From: Mesorhizobium sp. WSM2240
GTDB lineage: Bacteria; Pseudomonadota; Alphaproteobacteria; Rhizobiales; Rhizobiaceae
DNA length: 64,000 bases
Reading direction: 5' to 3'
Assembly (NCBI RefSeq): GCF_040438645.1
Contig: NZ_CP159253.1
Coordinates: forward strand, 3,286,001 to 3,350,000
Shown: positions 15,607-23,985 of the stretch, one piece after another
How positions within the stretch are numbered: position 1 is the first letter of the stretch
Layout of the letters: every line of letters begins with the position of its first letter
Program-made: the position numbers and the translations under genes
The notes under the pieces: model-generated
Databases searched by the model: none
Told to the model about the DNA's origin: nothing
The model's input: the letters and a program-made list of their open reading frames with translations, nothing else

Positions 15607-16576
15607 GTTCGTTCTTACCGCTTTCCTGTCGCTTCTCGTCGAACTCGCTATCGGTTACCCCGACCGTCTCGTGCGCGCAATCGGCCATCCGGTGATCTGG
15701 ATCGGCAATCTCATCTCTTTCCTGGAACGCAAACTGAACCGCTCTGCTGCCTCCGACAGTTTCCGCCGCTTTTCGGGTGGCGTCGCGCTGGTGGTGCTGG
15801 TCTGCGTTCCGGCGGGCATCGCCTATTCCGTTGAAGCGGCTTTTGGAGCCGGGCTGCTCGGCGTCGCCGCGACCGCCATCCTGGCCAGCAGCCTCATTGC
15901 GCAAAGGAGCCTTGCCAGCCACGTCAAGGCAGTGGCGGATGCACTGGATCAGGGCGGGCTTTTAGCCGGGCGAACCGCAGTGTCGCGCATCGTCGGCCGC
16001 GACCCCGAGCGCCTCACTGAGGCAGGCGTCAGCCGCGCTGCGATCGAGAGTCTGGCCGAGAACTTTTCCGACGGCATCGTCGCGCCGGCGTTCTGGCTCG
16101 CTGTGGGCGGGCTGGCGGGCGGCGTCGGCTACAAGGCGGCCAATACCGCCGATTCGATGATCGGCCACCGCACGCCTCGCCACGAGGCGTTCGGCTGGGC
16201 GGCGGCGCGCTTCGACGATCTCGTCAATCTGCCGGCCTCGCGCCTCACGGCGCTGCTGGTCGTCGCCGCGGCAGTTTTCGTGTCCGGAGCCAGTGCTGCA
16301 TCCGCATGGCGGGCTGTGTGGCGCGATGCGAAAAAGCACCGCTCGCCCAATGCCGGCTGGCCGGAAGCGGCGATGGCCGGCGCGCTCGGCCTCGCACTCG
16401 CCGGCCCACGCGTCTATGGCGGCGTCACCGTCGACGACGCGGCAATGGGTGAAGGCGGACGCCGCGACGCCAGTGCCTCCGACATTCGCATGGCGTTGAG
16501 GCTGTACTGGGCCGCCGACCTCATCCTGGTCGCGCTATTCGGCCTGATCGGCCTCGCGATTTTCATGGCTCGATAG
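15605..16576 (+). CDS. cobD: adenosylcobinamide-phosphate synthase (CbiB/CobD)
   Basis: A 323-residue integral membrane protein of the CbiB family. It shows ELAIGYPDRLVRAIGHPVIW near the N-terminus (quoted up to 20 residues), FSDGIVAPAFW, and YKAANTADSMIGH in the central region, with several hydrophobic segments. It joins the aminopropanol (phosphate) arm to adenosylcobyric acid. Its ATG (15605-15607) shares the CATG sequence with the start of the divergent cobC, so no intergenic promoter space exists between them. Promoter signals for each gene must lie within the other gene. Confidence 0.92.
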   Translation: MFVLTAFLSLLVELAIGYPDRLVRAIGHPVIWIGNLISFLERKLNRSAASDSFRRFSGGVALVVLVCVPAGIAYSVEAAFGAGLLGVAATAILASSLIAQRSLASHVKAVADALDQGGLLAGRTAVSRIVGRDPERLTEAGVSRAAIESLAENFSDGIVAPAFWLAVGGLAGGVGYKAANTADSMIGHRTPRHEAFGWAAARFDDLVNLPASRLTALLVVAAAVFVSGASAASAWRAVWRDAKKHRSPNAGWPEAAMAGALGLALAGPRVYGGVTVDDAAMGEGGRRDASASDIRMALRLYWAADLILVALFGLIGLAIFMAR

Positions 16577-16676
16577 AGCTGGCGGCGTTGCTAACCGACA
16601 ACTCAGCTTTGCGCTTGAGCGGAACCGAATCTCGTGATCATGGTTCCGGCTGGACCACCTCAAACCCGGAAGCATC

Positions 16677-17174
16677 ATGAACCAGTTGACGCGGCTCGAC
16701 AAATTGCTGTTCAGGCTCGAAGCGCAATATGCCTGCCTCGGCTGGGCATTTGGCGAAATCACCGGCCTTCCAGGAATCGTGTTCGAGATGGGGCTCGGCC
16801 ACGGCCGTACCTACGATCATCTGCGCACCCACCTGCCGGACCGTGACATCTACGTGCTCGACCGCGAAATCGACTGCTTCGACGACTGTATTCCGCCCGA
16901 CGACCGGCTGATTCTCGGCGACATAGGCGACACGCTGGCGGCCTCGGCGCACCGCTTCCCCGGACAGGTCATACTCGCTCATGCCGACATGGGCACCTAT
17001 GACGAGGAGCGCAATATAGCCATGCGTGCGGTGCTCAGCCGGCGGCTGCCGGCAGTGCTCGCCCCGCGCGCCATCGTGCTCTCGGATATGCCGCTGGAAT
17101 TGGAAGGAACGCAGCCGCTGCCGCTTCCATTAGGCGCGCGCGACGGCCGTTATTTTCTATATCGCAACGGGTGA
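16677..17174 (+). CDS. class I SAM-dependent methyltransferase-like protein
   Basis: A 165-residue protein whose segment VFEMGLGHGRTYDHL matches motif I of class I methyltransferases (acidic residue, GxGxG-like loop). It is followed by YVLDREI (motif II acidic position) and LILGDIGD. It is shorter than most methyltransferases and appears to be the bare Rossmann core. The substrate is unknown. It follows cobD by 100 bp on the same strand, but a cobalamin role is not supported by any motif. Confidence 0.75.
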   Translation: MNQLTRLDKLLFRLEAQYACLGWAFGEITGLPGIVFEMGLGHGRTYDHLRTHLPDRDIYVLDREIDCFDDCIPPDDRLILGDIGDTLAASAHRFPGQVILAHADMGTYDEERNIAMRAVLSRRLPAVLAPRAIVLSDMPLELEGTQPLPLPLGARDGRYFLYRNG

Positions 17175-17383
17175 CGGGCACGATTCAAGGCCCCGTCCGG
17201 TAACGGTGCGCTCGGGGAGAGCGCTGAGTTCCGTGTGATCTCCCGAACGCAGCAGCCGTAAGAAAAATTCCAGGCACAGTTGTAGAATTCGACGCGTCCC
17301 AAACGTCTACAGAGCATAGACGGCGCAAAGTGCGGGAAGCCGGCGCCGAACGATCATCTCTGGGCCGTGAGGAGCAAGCTGAT

Positions 17384-18592
17384 ATGGGTCTTTCCTACCG
17401 TTGGGTGATTGTCGCGGCAGGCGGCCTTCTGGGCTGCGTCGCTATAGGCGCGATGTTTTCACTGCCCGTTTTTCTCCTCCCGATCTCGCGCGACACCGGT
17501 TGGTCCGTTACCGGCGTGTCCAGCGCAATGACCATCGGGTTTGTAGCGATGGCGTTAGGGAGCATGGCCTGGGGCAGCCTGTCGGATCGCTGGGGACCTC
17601 GCGCCGTCGTGTTGATCGGATCGGCCGCCCTGGCGGCGGCACTGGCTCTGGCGAGCCAGGCGACATCGCTTATCGGGTTTCAACTCGTCTTCGGGCTGCT
17701 GGTCGGCGGTTCGGCCGCCGCGATCTTCGCACCGATGATGGCCTGCGTGACCGGCTGGTTCGACACGCGCCGCAGCCTGGCCGTGTCTCTCGTATCCGCC
17801 GGCATGGGAATGGCGCCGATGACCATGTCTCCCCTGGCGGCGTGGCTGGTCACCGTCTACGATTGGAGAACGTCGCTCCTGATCATCGCCGGCATCACGG
17901 CGGTTGTGATGATCCCCACCGCGTTTCTGGTGCGCCGCCCTCCGGCTCTGGAAGCCCGCAATGCCGTCGCTTCCGCGGATCGTGAACCGCAATCGGAAAT
18001 GTCCGTGGGGCAGGCGATCAAATCACCGCAATTTATCATACTGCTGCTGACCAACTTCTTCTGCTGCGCCACGCATTCCGGCCCGATCTTCCATACGGTG
18101 AGCTACGCCATCACCTGCGGCATCCCGATGGTTGCAGCGGTCTCGATCTACAGCGTGGAAGGACTGGCGGGCCTGGGCGGCCGTGTCGCCTTCGGCCTGT
18201 TCGGCGACCGGTTCGGCGCAAAGCGCACGCTGGTCTGGGGACTGTTCCTGCAGTCGTTCGCCGTGCTGGGATATGTCTTCGTCAGCCAGCTTGGCCCATT
18301 CTACGCTGTGGCGGCGCTGGTCGGCTTCATCTATGCCGGCGTCATGCCGCTTTACGCCGTGATCGCCCGCGAGAATTTCCCATTGCGGATGATGGGAACC
18401 GTCATCGGCGGCACGGCCATGGCCGGCAGCCTGGGCATGGCGACCGGCCCACTGACCGGTGGCCTGATCTACGACGCGTTCGACAGTTACGCGTGGCTCT
18501 ATATCGGCGCCTGGGGCATCGGTATCGGCGCTTTCCTGATTGCTCTGACCTTCAAGCCCTTCCCTAAAACTCAGCTGGCGCTCGCCGGCTGA
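17384..18592 (+). CDS. major facilitator superfamily transporter
   Basis: A membrane protein of about 402 residues with twelve predicted helices; the ATG at 17384 is preceded by GAGGAG. The MFS loop motif appears as WGSLSDRWGPRAVVLIG after helix 2, with a related GRVAFGLFGDRFGAKR in the second half. It belongs to the oxalate/formate- or monocarboxylate-type MFS branch by general pattern. It sits alone between the methyltransferase gene and the convergent GH4 glycosidase gene. The substrate is unknown. Confidence 0.85.
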   Translation: MGLSYRWVIVAAGGLLGCVAIGAMFSLPVFLLPISRDTGWSVTGVSSAMTIGFVAMALGSMAWGSLSDRWGPRAVVLIGSAALAAALALASQATSLIGFQLVFGLLVGGSAAAIFAPMMACVTGWFDTRRSLAVSLVSAGMGMAPMTMSPLAAWLVTVYDWRTSLLIIAGITAVVMIPTAFLVRRPPALEARNAVASADREPQSEMSVGQAIKSPQFIILLLTNFFCCATHSGPIFHTVSYAITCGIPMVAAVSIYSVEGLAGLGGRVAFGLFGDRFGAKRTLVWGLFLQSFAVLGYVFVSQLGPFYAVAALVGFIYAGVMPLYAVIARENFPLRMMGTVIGGTAMAGSLGMATGPLTGGLIYDAFDSYAWLYIGAWGIGIGAFLIALTFKPFPKTQLALAG

Positions 18593-18644
18593 GCACCGAC
18601 CTGCGCCCGAAGACGCGCACCGCAACGACGAGTAGCCATACAGC

Positions 18645-20018
18645 TCACGCGGCCTGAACTTTTTTCGGGACCCGCGCCCATTCCGGAATCCAGTCGCGGT
18701 GGGCGGCGAGCAAGTCATCGACGAGCGACCAGATCTGGTCGAGATCGAGCTCGGCGGCGGTATGCGGATCCATCATCGCCGCGTGATAGAGATGCTCGCG
18801 GTTCTCCGTCATCAGGGCCTGGACGGTCAGTTCCTGCACATTCACGTTGGTGCGGATGAGCGCCGTCAGTTGCGGCGGCAAGGCGCCGATGAAGGTCGGC
18901 TGGATTCCGGACGCATCTACCAGGCACGGCACTTCGGCAGCGCAATTCTCCGGCAGCGAGGTGATGCATCCATTGTTGCGGACGTTGCCGTAAATGACCG
19001 AAGGCTCGCCGGTCCAGACCGAGTTCATGATCGAGGAAGCATATTCATCGCTCTCCTCGACCTCGATGGTCTCGGCGCTCCGGTAGGCCGCCGCCTGCCC
19101 TTTCCAACGCTCGATCTGCTCGATGCAGCGCTTGGGATATTCGTCGAGCGGAATGCCGAATTTCTCGATGAGGTCGGGCCTGCCGTCTTTGATGAAATAG
19201 GGCGTGTATTCGGCGAAATGCTCCGAGCTCTCGGTGACGAAGTAGCCGAGCCGGGTCAGCATCTCGTAGCGAACTTTGTTCGGGCAGCGCGGATTCCAGT
19301 GGCTGGGCTTCGGGAAGCGCCCTTCGCGGTAGCCGCGTACGAGATCCGGATAGAGATCGCGATAGCTGCCATCGGCCTGCCGGTGCTCGAATTTCAGGTA
19401 GAAAGCCATGTGGTTGATGCCGGCGGCGCGGTAGCGGATTTCCTCGAGGGGAATTTCGAGATCGCGGGCGAGCTCGAAGGCCGTTCCCTGCACCGAATGG
19501 CAGAGACCAACCTGCCTGATGAGCGGATATTTTTCTGCGATCGCCCAGGTGTTGATCGCCATCGGGTTGACGTATTGCAGGAGGATGGCTTCGGGGCAGA
19601 TAGCCATCATGTCTTCGCAGATTTTCCAGAGATGCGGAACCGTGCGCAAGCCCCGCATGATGCCGCCGACGCCGAGCGTGTCGGCGATCGTCTGGCGTAG
19701 GCCGTATTTCTTCGGCACTTCGAAATCGGTTACCGTGCAAGGTTCGTAGCCGCCGATCTGGAAAGCGACGACGACAAAATCCGCGCCCTCGAGGGCCTTG
19801 CGCTGGCTGGAATGCGTCTCGATCGTCGCCGCCACGCCAAGCGTCTTCACCAGCTTTCCAGCAACGATCTCGCTTTCCTCGAGACGCTGCGGGTTCAGGT
19901 CCATCAGCGCGATCGTCGCGGCCGAAAGAGACGGCCTCTGCAGCACGTCGCCGATGATGTTCTTCATGAAGACGGTGGAACCGGCCCCGATGAACGTGAT
20001 TTTGGGTTGTCTCGTCAT
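18645..20018 (-). CDS. GH4 family glycosidase, alpha-galactosidase/alpha-glucosidase type (copy 1)
   Basis: A 457-residue NAD- and metal-dependent glycosidase of family GH4. It has the dinucleotide loop ITFIGAGSTVF (8-18), the asparagine in YVNPMAINTW (N151), and the metal-binding pair CH in GLCHSVQG (C173, H174) plus H203 in AGINHMAF. GH4 enzymes hydrolyse alpha- or beta-glycosides by oxidation-elimination at C3, in the cytoplasm. It is the last gene of a minus-strand operon with a peptide-type ABC importer and a second GH4 gene. This resembles the rhizobial alpha-galactoside agp/mel locus, so alpha-galactosides are the most likely substrate. Confidence 0.88.
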   Translation of the reverse strand: MTRQPKITFIGAGSTVFMKNIIGDVLQRPSLSAATIALMDLNPQRLEESEIVAGKLVKTLGVAATIETHSSQRKALEGADFVVVAFQIGGYEPCTVTDFEVPKKYGLRQTIADTLGVGGIMRGLRTVPHLWKICEDMMAICPEAILLQYVNPMAINTWAIAEKYPLIRQVGLCHSVQGTAFELARDLEIPLEEIRYRAAGINHMAFYLKFEHRQADGSYRDLYPDLVRGYREGRFPKPSHWNPRCPNKVRYEMLTRLGYFVTESSEHFAEYTPYFIKDGRPDLIEKFGIPLDEYPKRCIEQIERWKGQAAAYRSAETIEVEESDEYASSIMNSVWTGEPSVIYGNVRNNGCITSLPENCAAEVPCLVDASGIQPTFIGALPPQLTALIRTNVNVQELTVQALMTENREHLYHAAMMDPHTAAELDLDQIWSLVDDLLAAHRDWIPEWARVPKKVQAA

Positions 20019-20040
20019 GTGTTGCGCCTCTTGTCTGCGA

Positions 20041-21711
20041 TTAAGCGGCCACGTCGAACGCGGCCTTGACGAGCCGTTCGGTGTAGGCAGTCCTGGGATG
20101 GGAAAGAACTTCGTCGACCGGCCCTTCCTCGACTATTTTGCCGTGCTGCATCACCACCACCCGGTGGCAGAGGGCGCGAACGACCTTCAGATCATGGGAG
20201 ATGAAGAGGTAGCTCAGCCCGCGCTCGTCCTGCAGCTTGCGCAGGAGGTCGATGATCTGGGCCTGCACGGACAGGTCGAGCGCCGAGGTCGGCTCGTCGA
20301 GCAGGATGAATTCCGGCTCAAGCGCGATTGCCCGGGCAATCGCGATGCGCTGGCGCTGACCGCCGGAAAACTCGTGCGGGAAGCGCGACAGGATATTGTG
20401 CGGCAGTCCGGCGCTCACAAGCGCCTGCTCCACGCGCTGCAACCGATCGCCTTTGTTTTCGCCGAGCCTGTTGACGATCAGCCCCTCCTCGATGATCTGG
20501 CCGACCGACATGCGCGGATTGAGCGAGGAAAACGGGTCCTGGAACACGATCTGCATGCGCGATCTGAGCGGCCGCATCTGGTCTCGCGTCCTGGCGTGGA
20601 TCGGTTCGCCATCGAAGAAGATTTCGCCGCCGTCTGCCGTCAGGAGCTTCACCAGCGCCTGCCCGAACGTTGTCTTGCCGGACCCGGATTCGCCGACCAG
20701 CCCCAGCGTTTCGTGCCGGTGAAGCTTCAGGCTGAGGCTGTCGACGGCGACCAGTTCCTTGAGCCGCGACTTGAAGAACCCGCCATGCTTCAGCATGAAC
20801 GACACCCGCACATTGCTGCCTTCGAGAATGACGGCGGAGTCGACCGGCGGCGGGTTGGCCATACCCCTGGGTTCGGACGCCAGAAGATGGCGCGTATAGG
20901 GATGCTGCGGGTTTTCGAAAAGCGCGGCGGTGGTGTTGTGCTCCACCACTTCGCCCTGGCTCATGACATAGATGTAGTCAGAAAACTGGCGAACGACGGT
21001 CAAATCGTGGGTGATCAGGATCACGGCCATGCCGAGCTTCTGCTGCAGGTCGCGGATCAGGTTGAGGATCTGCGCCTGCACAGTGACGTCGAGCGCCGTC
21101 GTCGGTTCGTCGGCGATCAGCACGTCCGGATTGTTGGCAAGCGCCATGGCGATCATGACGCGTTGGCGCTGGCCGCCGGAAAGCTGGTGCGGATATTGGT
21201 TGAAGCGGCTTTCGGGGTCCGGAATCTGAACCTGCCGCAACAGTTCCAGCGTCCGCTCGGCGGCTTGCCTGCGGCTCATCTTCTGATGCACCCGGATTGC
21301 CTCGATGATCTGCGAGCCGACCGTGTAGACCGGATTGAGCGAACTCATCGGCTCCTGGAAAATCATAGAAATGCGGTCACCGCGCAACGCCCGGCGTTGC
21401 CGGTCGGAGAACTTCAGCACGTTCTTGCCGTCGTACTCGATCCGCGAATGCCCGGCCACCATGGCCCGCTTGGTAAGCAGGCCCATGACCGTGCGCGCCG
21501 TCACCGACTTGCCGGAGCCGGACTCTCCGACCACCGCAATGGTCTCGCCGCGATAGAGCTGAAACGAGACGTCCTTGACCGCATCGACCGTGCCGCCCTC
21601 CACCTTGAAGGTCACCGCAACGTTGCGGGCATCGATGATTGGGCTGCCGGTTCTCGCCGCATGATCGTGGCGTTCGTCGGGCGCCATCGAGGTCTTTTCC
21701 GTCAGAGCCAT
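20041..21711 (-). CDS. ABC transporter ATP-binding protein with two fused nucleotide-binding domains (OppDF type)
   Basis: A 556-residue protein carrying two complete ATPase domains. The first has Walker [10 protein letters not shown], signature [15 protein letters not shown] and Walker [12 protein letters not shown]. The second has [24 protein letters not shown] and [10 protein letters not shown]. It starts at the ATG at 21711, with GAGGAG about nine bases upstream. Each half ends with an oligopeptide-type C-terminal extension. It powers the OppB/OppC-type permeases encoded upstream. Its position between permease and GH4 genes points to sugar rather than peptide import. Confidence 0.9.
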   Translation of the reverse strand: MALTEKTSMAPDERHDHAARTGSPIIDARNVAVTFKVEGGTVDAVKDVSFQLYRGETIAVVGESGSGKSVTARTVMGLLTKRAMVAGHSRIEYDGKNVLKFSDRQRRALRGDRISMIFQEPMSSLNPVYTVGSQIIEAIRVHQKMSRRQAAERTLELLRQVQIPDPESRFNQYPHQLSGGQRQRVMIAMALANNPDVLIADEPTTALDVTVQAQILNLIRDLQQKLGMAVILITHDLTVVRQFSDYIYVMSQGEVVEHNTTAALFENPQHPYTRHLLASEPRGMANPPPVDSAVILEGSNVRVSFMLKHGGFFKSRLKELVAVDSLSLKLHRHETLGLVGESGSGKTTFGQALVKLLTADGGEIFFDGEPIHARTRDQMRPLRSRMQIVFQDPFSSLNPRMSVGQIIEEGLIVNRLGENKGDRLQRVEQALVSAGLPHNILSRFPHEFSGGQRQRIAIARAIALEPEFILLDEPTSALDLSVQAQIIDLLRKLQDERGLSYLFISHDLKVVRALCHRVVVMQHGKIVEEGPVDEVLSHPRTAYTERLVKAAFDVAA

Positions 21712-21724
21712 GATCCTGGCCTCC

Positions 21725-22852
21725 TCAATAGGGATCGACGGCATCGCGAAGGCCATCGCCCAGCGCATTGAACGCAAAGACGGTGACCAGCACGAAGCCA
21801 ACGGGGGCGAGGATCCAGGGATAGGACCCGATGACGGAGTATGTCGCGGTGTCCTGCAGCATCAGCCCCCAGGAGATCAGCGGCGGCTTCACCGCGAAAC
21901 CGAGGAAGCCAAGGAAGGATTCAAGCAGCACGACATTGGGAATGGCCAGGGTCACAGCAACGATGACATGGCTCATGACGTTCGGGAAAATGTGCTGGAA
22001 GATGATCCGCCGGTCGGTCGCGCCGATCGCCATCGCCGCCCGCACATAGTCGATCCGCGCCAACGCCAGCGTCTTGCCTCGGACCTCGCGCGACATCTGC
22101 GCCCAGCCAAGCGCAGACATGACGAAAATGACGAAGGCCAGGAAGACGTTGGTCGGCGCCGTCACCGGGATCAGCGAGGCGAGCGCCAGATAAAGCGGCA
22201 GTTGCGGAAAGGCGAGCACCAGTTCGACGAAACGCTGCACCCAAGCGTCGAGCCTTCCGCCGAAATATCCCGACACCATCCCGACCGTCGTGCCGACGAC
22301 CGTGACGATGAAGACCACAGTGAGCGCGATCATCAGCGAGATGCGCGAGCCGTAGATGATGCGCGACAGCACATCGCGGCCGAATTTGTCGGTGCCGAGG
22401 AAATTGACCGGGCTTCCATCGGTGGCGCCGAAGAAATGCCGCTGCGCCGGGATCAGGCCGAAAAGCCTGTACTCGAACCCTTTGACGAAAAAGCCCAGCG
22501 TCTGCGGGTTTTCGTAGTCGGGACCGACGATCGGCTGGAATGTGACCGGATCCAATTCGTCCGTTTCGCGGATCGGATAGGTACGCGGCGGAAAGACGAA
22601 GTTCCCGTCCCGGTCCGTCATGCTGATTGTCTGCGGCGGCGCAAACCCGACACCGGTCAGCTTCGGATCGACGGGGGCGAAGAACTCCGCGAATATCGTC
22701 ATGATCATCAGGAGGCAGACAAGGATCAGACCTGTCATGCCGGTCCAGGATCGTTTCAGGCGGCGCCAGACAAGCGCGGTATAGGTCTCGTTTCCACGGC
22801 CTTTGGCCGGCGGCATGGAGGCGGAGACTACGGGTTGGACGTCGGCTTTCAT
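21725..22852 (-). CDS. ABC transporter permease, OppC/DppC type
   Basis: A 375-residue permease starting at the ATG at 22852, which overlaps the stop of the upstream permease gene (ATGA). Residues 1-30 are a cytoplasmic tail, helix 1 follows at about 38-60, and a long periplasmic loop rich in DRDGNFVFPPR-type sequence comes before the transmembrane core. The EAA loop is seen as ARIDYVRAAMAIGATDRRII. Such long first loops occur in OppC relatives of alpha-galactoside and cyclic-glucan importers. It forms the inner-membrane channel with the OppB-type subunit. Confidence 0.9.
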   Translation of the reverse strand: MKADVQPVVSASMPPAKGRGNETYTALVWRRLKRSWTGMTGLILVCLLMIMTIFAEFFAPVDPKLTGVGFAPPQTISMTDRDGNFVFPPRTYPIRETDELDPVTFQPIVGPDYENPQTLGFFVKGFEYRLFGLIPAQRHFFGATDGSPVNFLGTDKFGRDVLSRIIYGSRISLMIALTVVFIVTVVGTTVGMVSGYFGGRLDAWVQRFVELVLAFPQLPLYLALASLIPVTAPTNVFLAFVIFVMSALGWAQMSREVRGKTLALARIDYVRAAMAIGATDRRIIFQHIFPNVMSHVIVAVTLAIPNVVLLESFLGFLGFAVKPPLISWGLMLQDTATYSVIGSYPWILAPVGFVLVTVFAFNALGDGLRDAVDPY

Positions 22853-23862
22853 GCGTCGGCCCCTCCCCCAAGGCGAACACGCGGATCGAGTGCGGCAAGC
22901 AGCATGTCGGCGATGATGTTGCCGACGATCAGGGTGACCGACAGAACCAGCATGAAGGTAGCCGTGACATAGACGTCGCCGACCCACATCGAACCGACGA
23001 TGGCCGGGCCGACCGTCGGCAGGGCAAAGATGATCGCCGTCTCGATCTCGCCGGTCAGCATGTAAGGCATCACGACGCCCTGATACATGACGAGCGGATG
23101 CAGAGCGTTCGGCACTGCGTGGCGCATGACCACCGCGCGCTCGCTCAAGCCCTTTGCCCGGGCCGTTTCGACATACTGGGCGTTCAGCGTATCGAGAAGA
23201 TTGCCCCGCATGACGCGCATGTTGTAGGCGAGCCCGCCCAAAGTGGCGATCGCGATCACCGGCCAGACATGCTTGACCAGATCGACGAACTTGCCCCACG
23301 ACCAGGGCGCTCCGCCATAGCGGGCGGAATGGAAGCTGTTGATTTCCGTGACGTTGAAGTGGAACACCAGGATGTAGACGATGATCAGCGCCATCAGGAA
23401 GCGCGGCACCGTCATCCCGAGAAACGAGATGCCTGACAGCAGGCTGTCCACCCAGGAATATTGCCGGGTTGCCGCCAGAACGCCGAAGGTGATGCCGATA
23501 ACCGACGCCAGGATGTGGCAGACCAGCGCCAGCGCCAGCGTTCGCGGCAATCGCTCGCCGACTACGTCGGCGACAGGCTTGTTATAGAAGAGGCTGTGGC
23601 CAAAATCGCCGCGGGTGATGATACCGGTGACCCAGTTGACGTATTGGACCGGCAAAGGCTTATCGAGCCCATGGGCGACCTTGTAGGCCTGCGCTTGGGC
23701 GTCGGCCTCCTCGAAGGACGCGCCGCCCTGATTGATCAGCTGCGAACGGATATAGTCGCTGTAGTCGCCCGGCGGCGCCTGGATGATCGCGAACGTCACG
23801 ACGCTCAGGACGAAGAGAACCGGAATCGCCGACGCGATACGCACAAGCAGAAATCTCAACAT
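22849..23862 (-). CDS. ABC transporter permease, OppB/DppB type
   Basis: A 337-residue permease from the ATG at 23862. It begins with the family-typical MLRFLLVRIASAIPVLFVLS and then IQAPPGDYSD, with about six hydrophobic segments. The EAA-type loop is LNAQYVETARAKGLSERAVV. It follows the binding-protein gene after a 123-bp gap containing an inverted repeat. It overlaps the next permease gene by ATGA. Confidence 0.9.
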   Translation of the reverse strand: MLRFLLVRIASAIPVLFVLSVVTFAIIQAPPGDYSDYIRSQLINQGGASFEEADAQAQAYKVAHGLDKPLPVQYVNWVTGIITRGDFGHSLFYNKPVADVVGERLPRTLALALVCHILASVIGITFGVLAATRQYSWVDSLLSGISFLGMTVPRFLMALIIVYILVFHFNVTEINSFHSARYGGAPWSWGKFVDLVKHVWPVIAIATLGGLAYNMRVMRGNLLDTLNAQYVETARAKGLSERAVVMRHAVPNALHPLVMYQGVVMPYMLTGEIETAIIFALPTVGPAIVGSMWVGDVYVTATFMLVLSVTLIVGNIIADMLLAALDPRVRLGGGADA

Positions 23863-23944
23863 GATCGTGTTTGCTTCTCTTGTGGCTCGTGGCTTTGCCG
23901 CTTCTTCACGAGGCGCGGTATCTCCACGGTTCAATTCGGAGCCT

Positions 23945-23972
23945 CTCCTCCAGCGGATGCCCACCGGAGGAG
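23945..23972 (-). promoter_or_regulatory. inverted repeat after the binding-protein gene
   Basis: CTCCTCC (23945-23951) and GGAGGAG (23966-23972) form a 7-bp stem with a 14-base loop, starting about 13 bases after the stop of the binding-protein gene in the direction of transcription. There is no T-run. In ABC operons such hairpins commonly protect the binding-protein part of the message or lower downstream expression. That reading is inferred from position. Confidence 0.45.
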
Positions 23973-23985
23973 AAACAGACTACAG

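Noticed and set aside
19798..21771. A 657-codon open frame on the + strand
   Set aside because: It is antisense to the GH4 and OppDF genes, which carry clear motifs; the frame itself has none.
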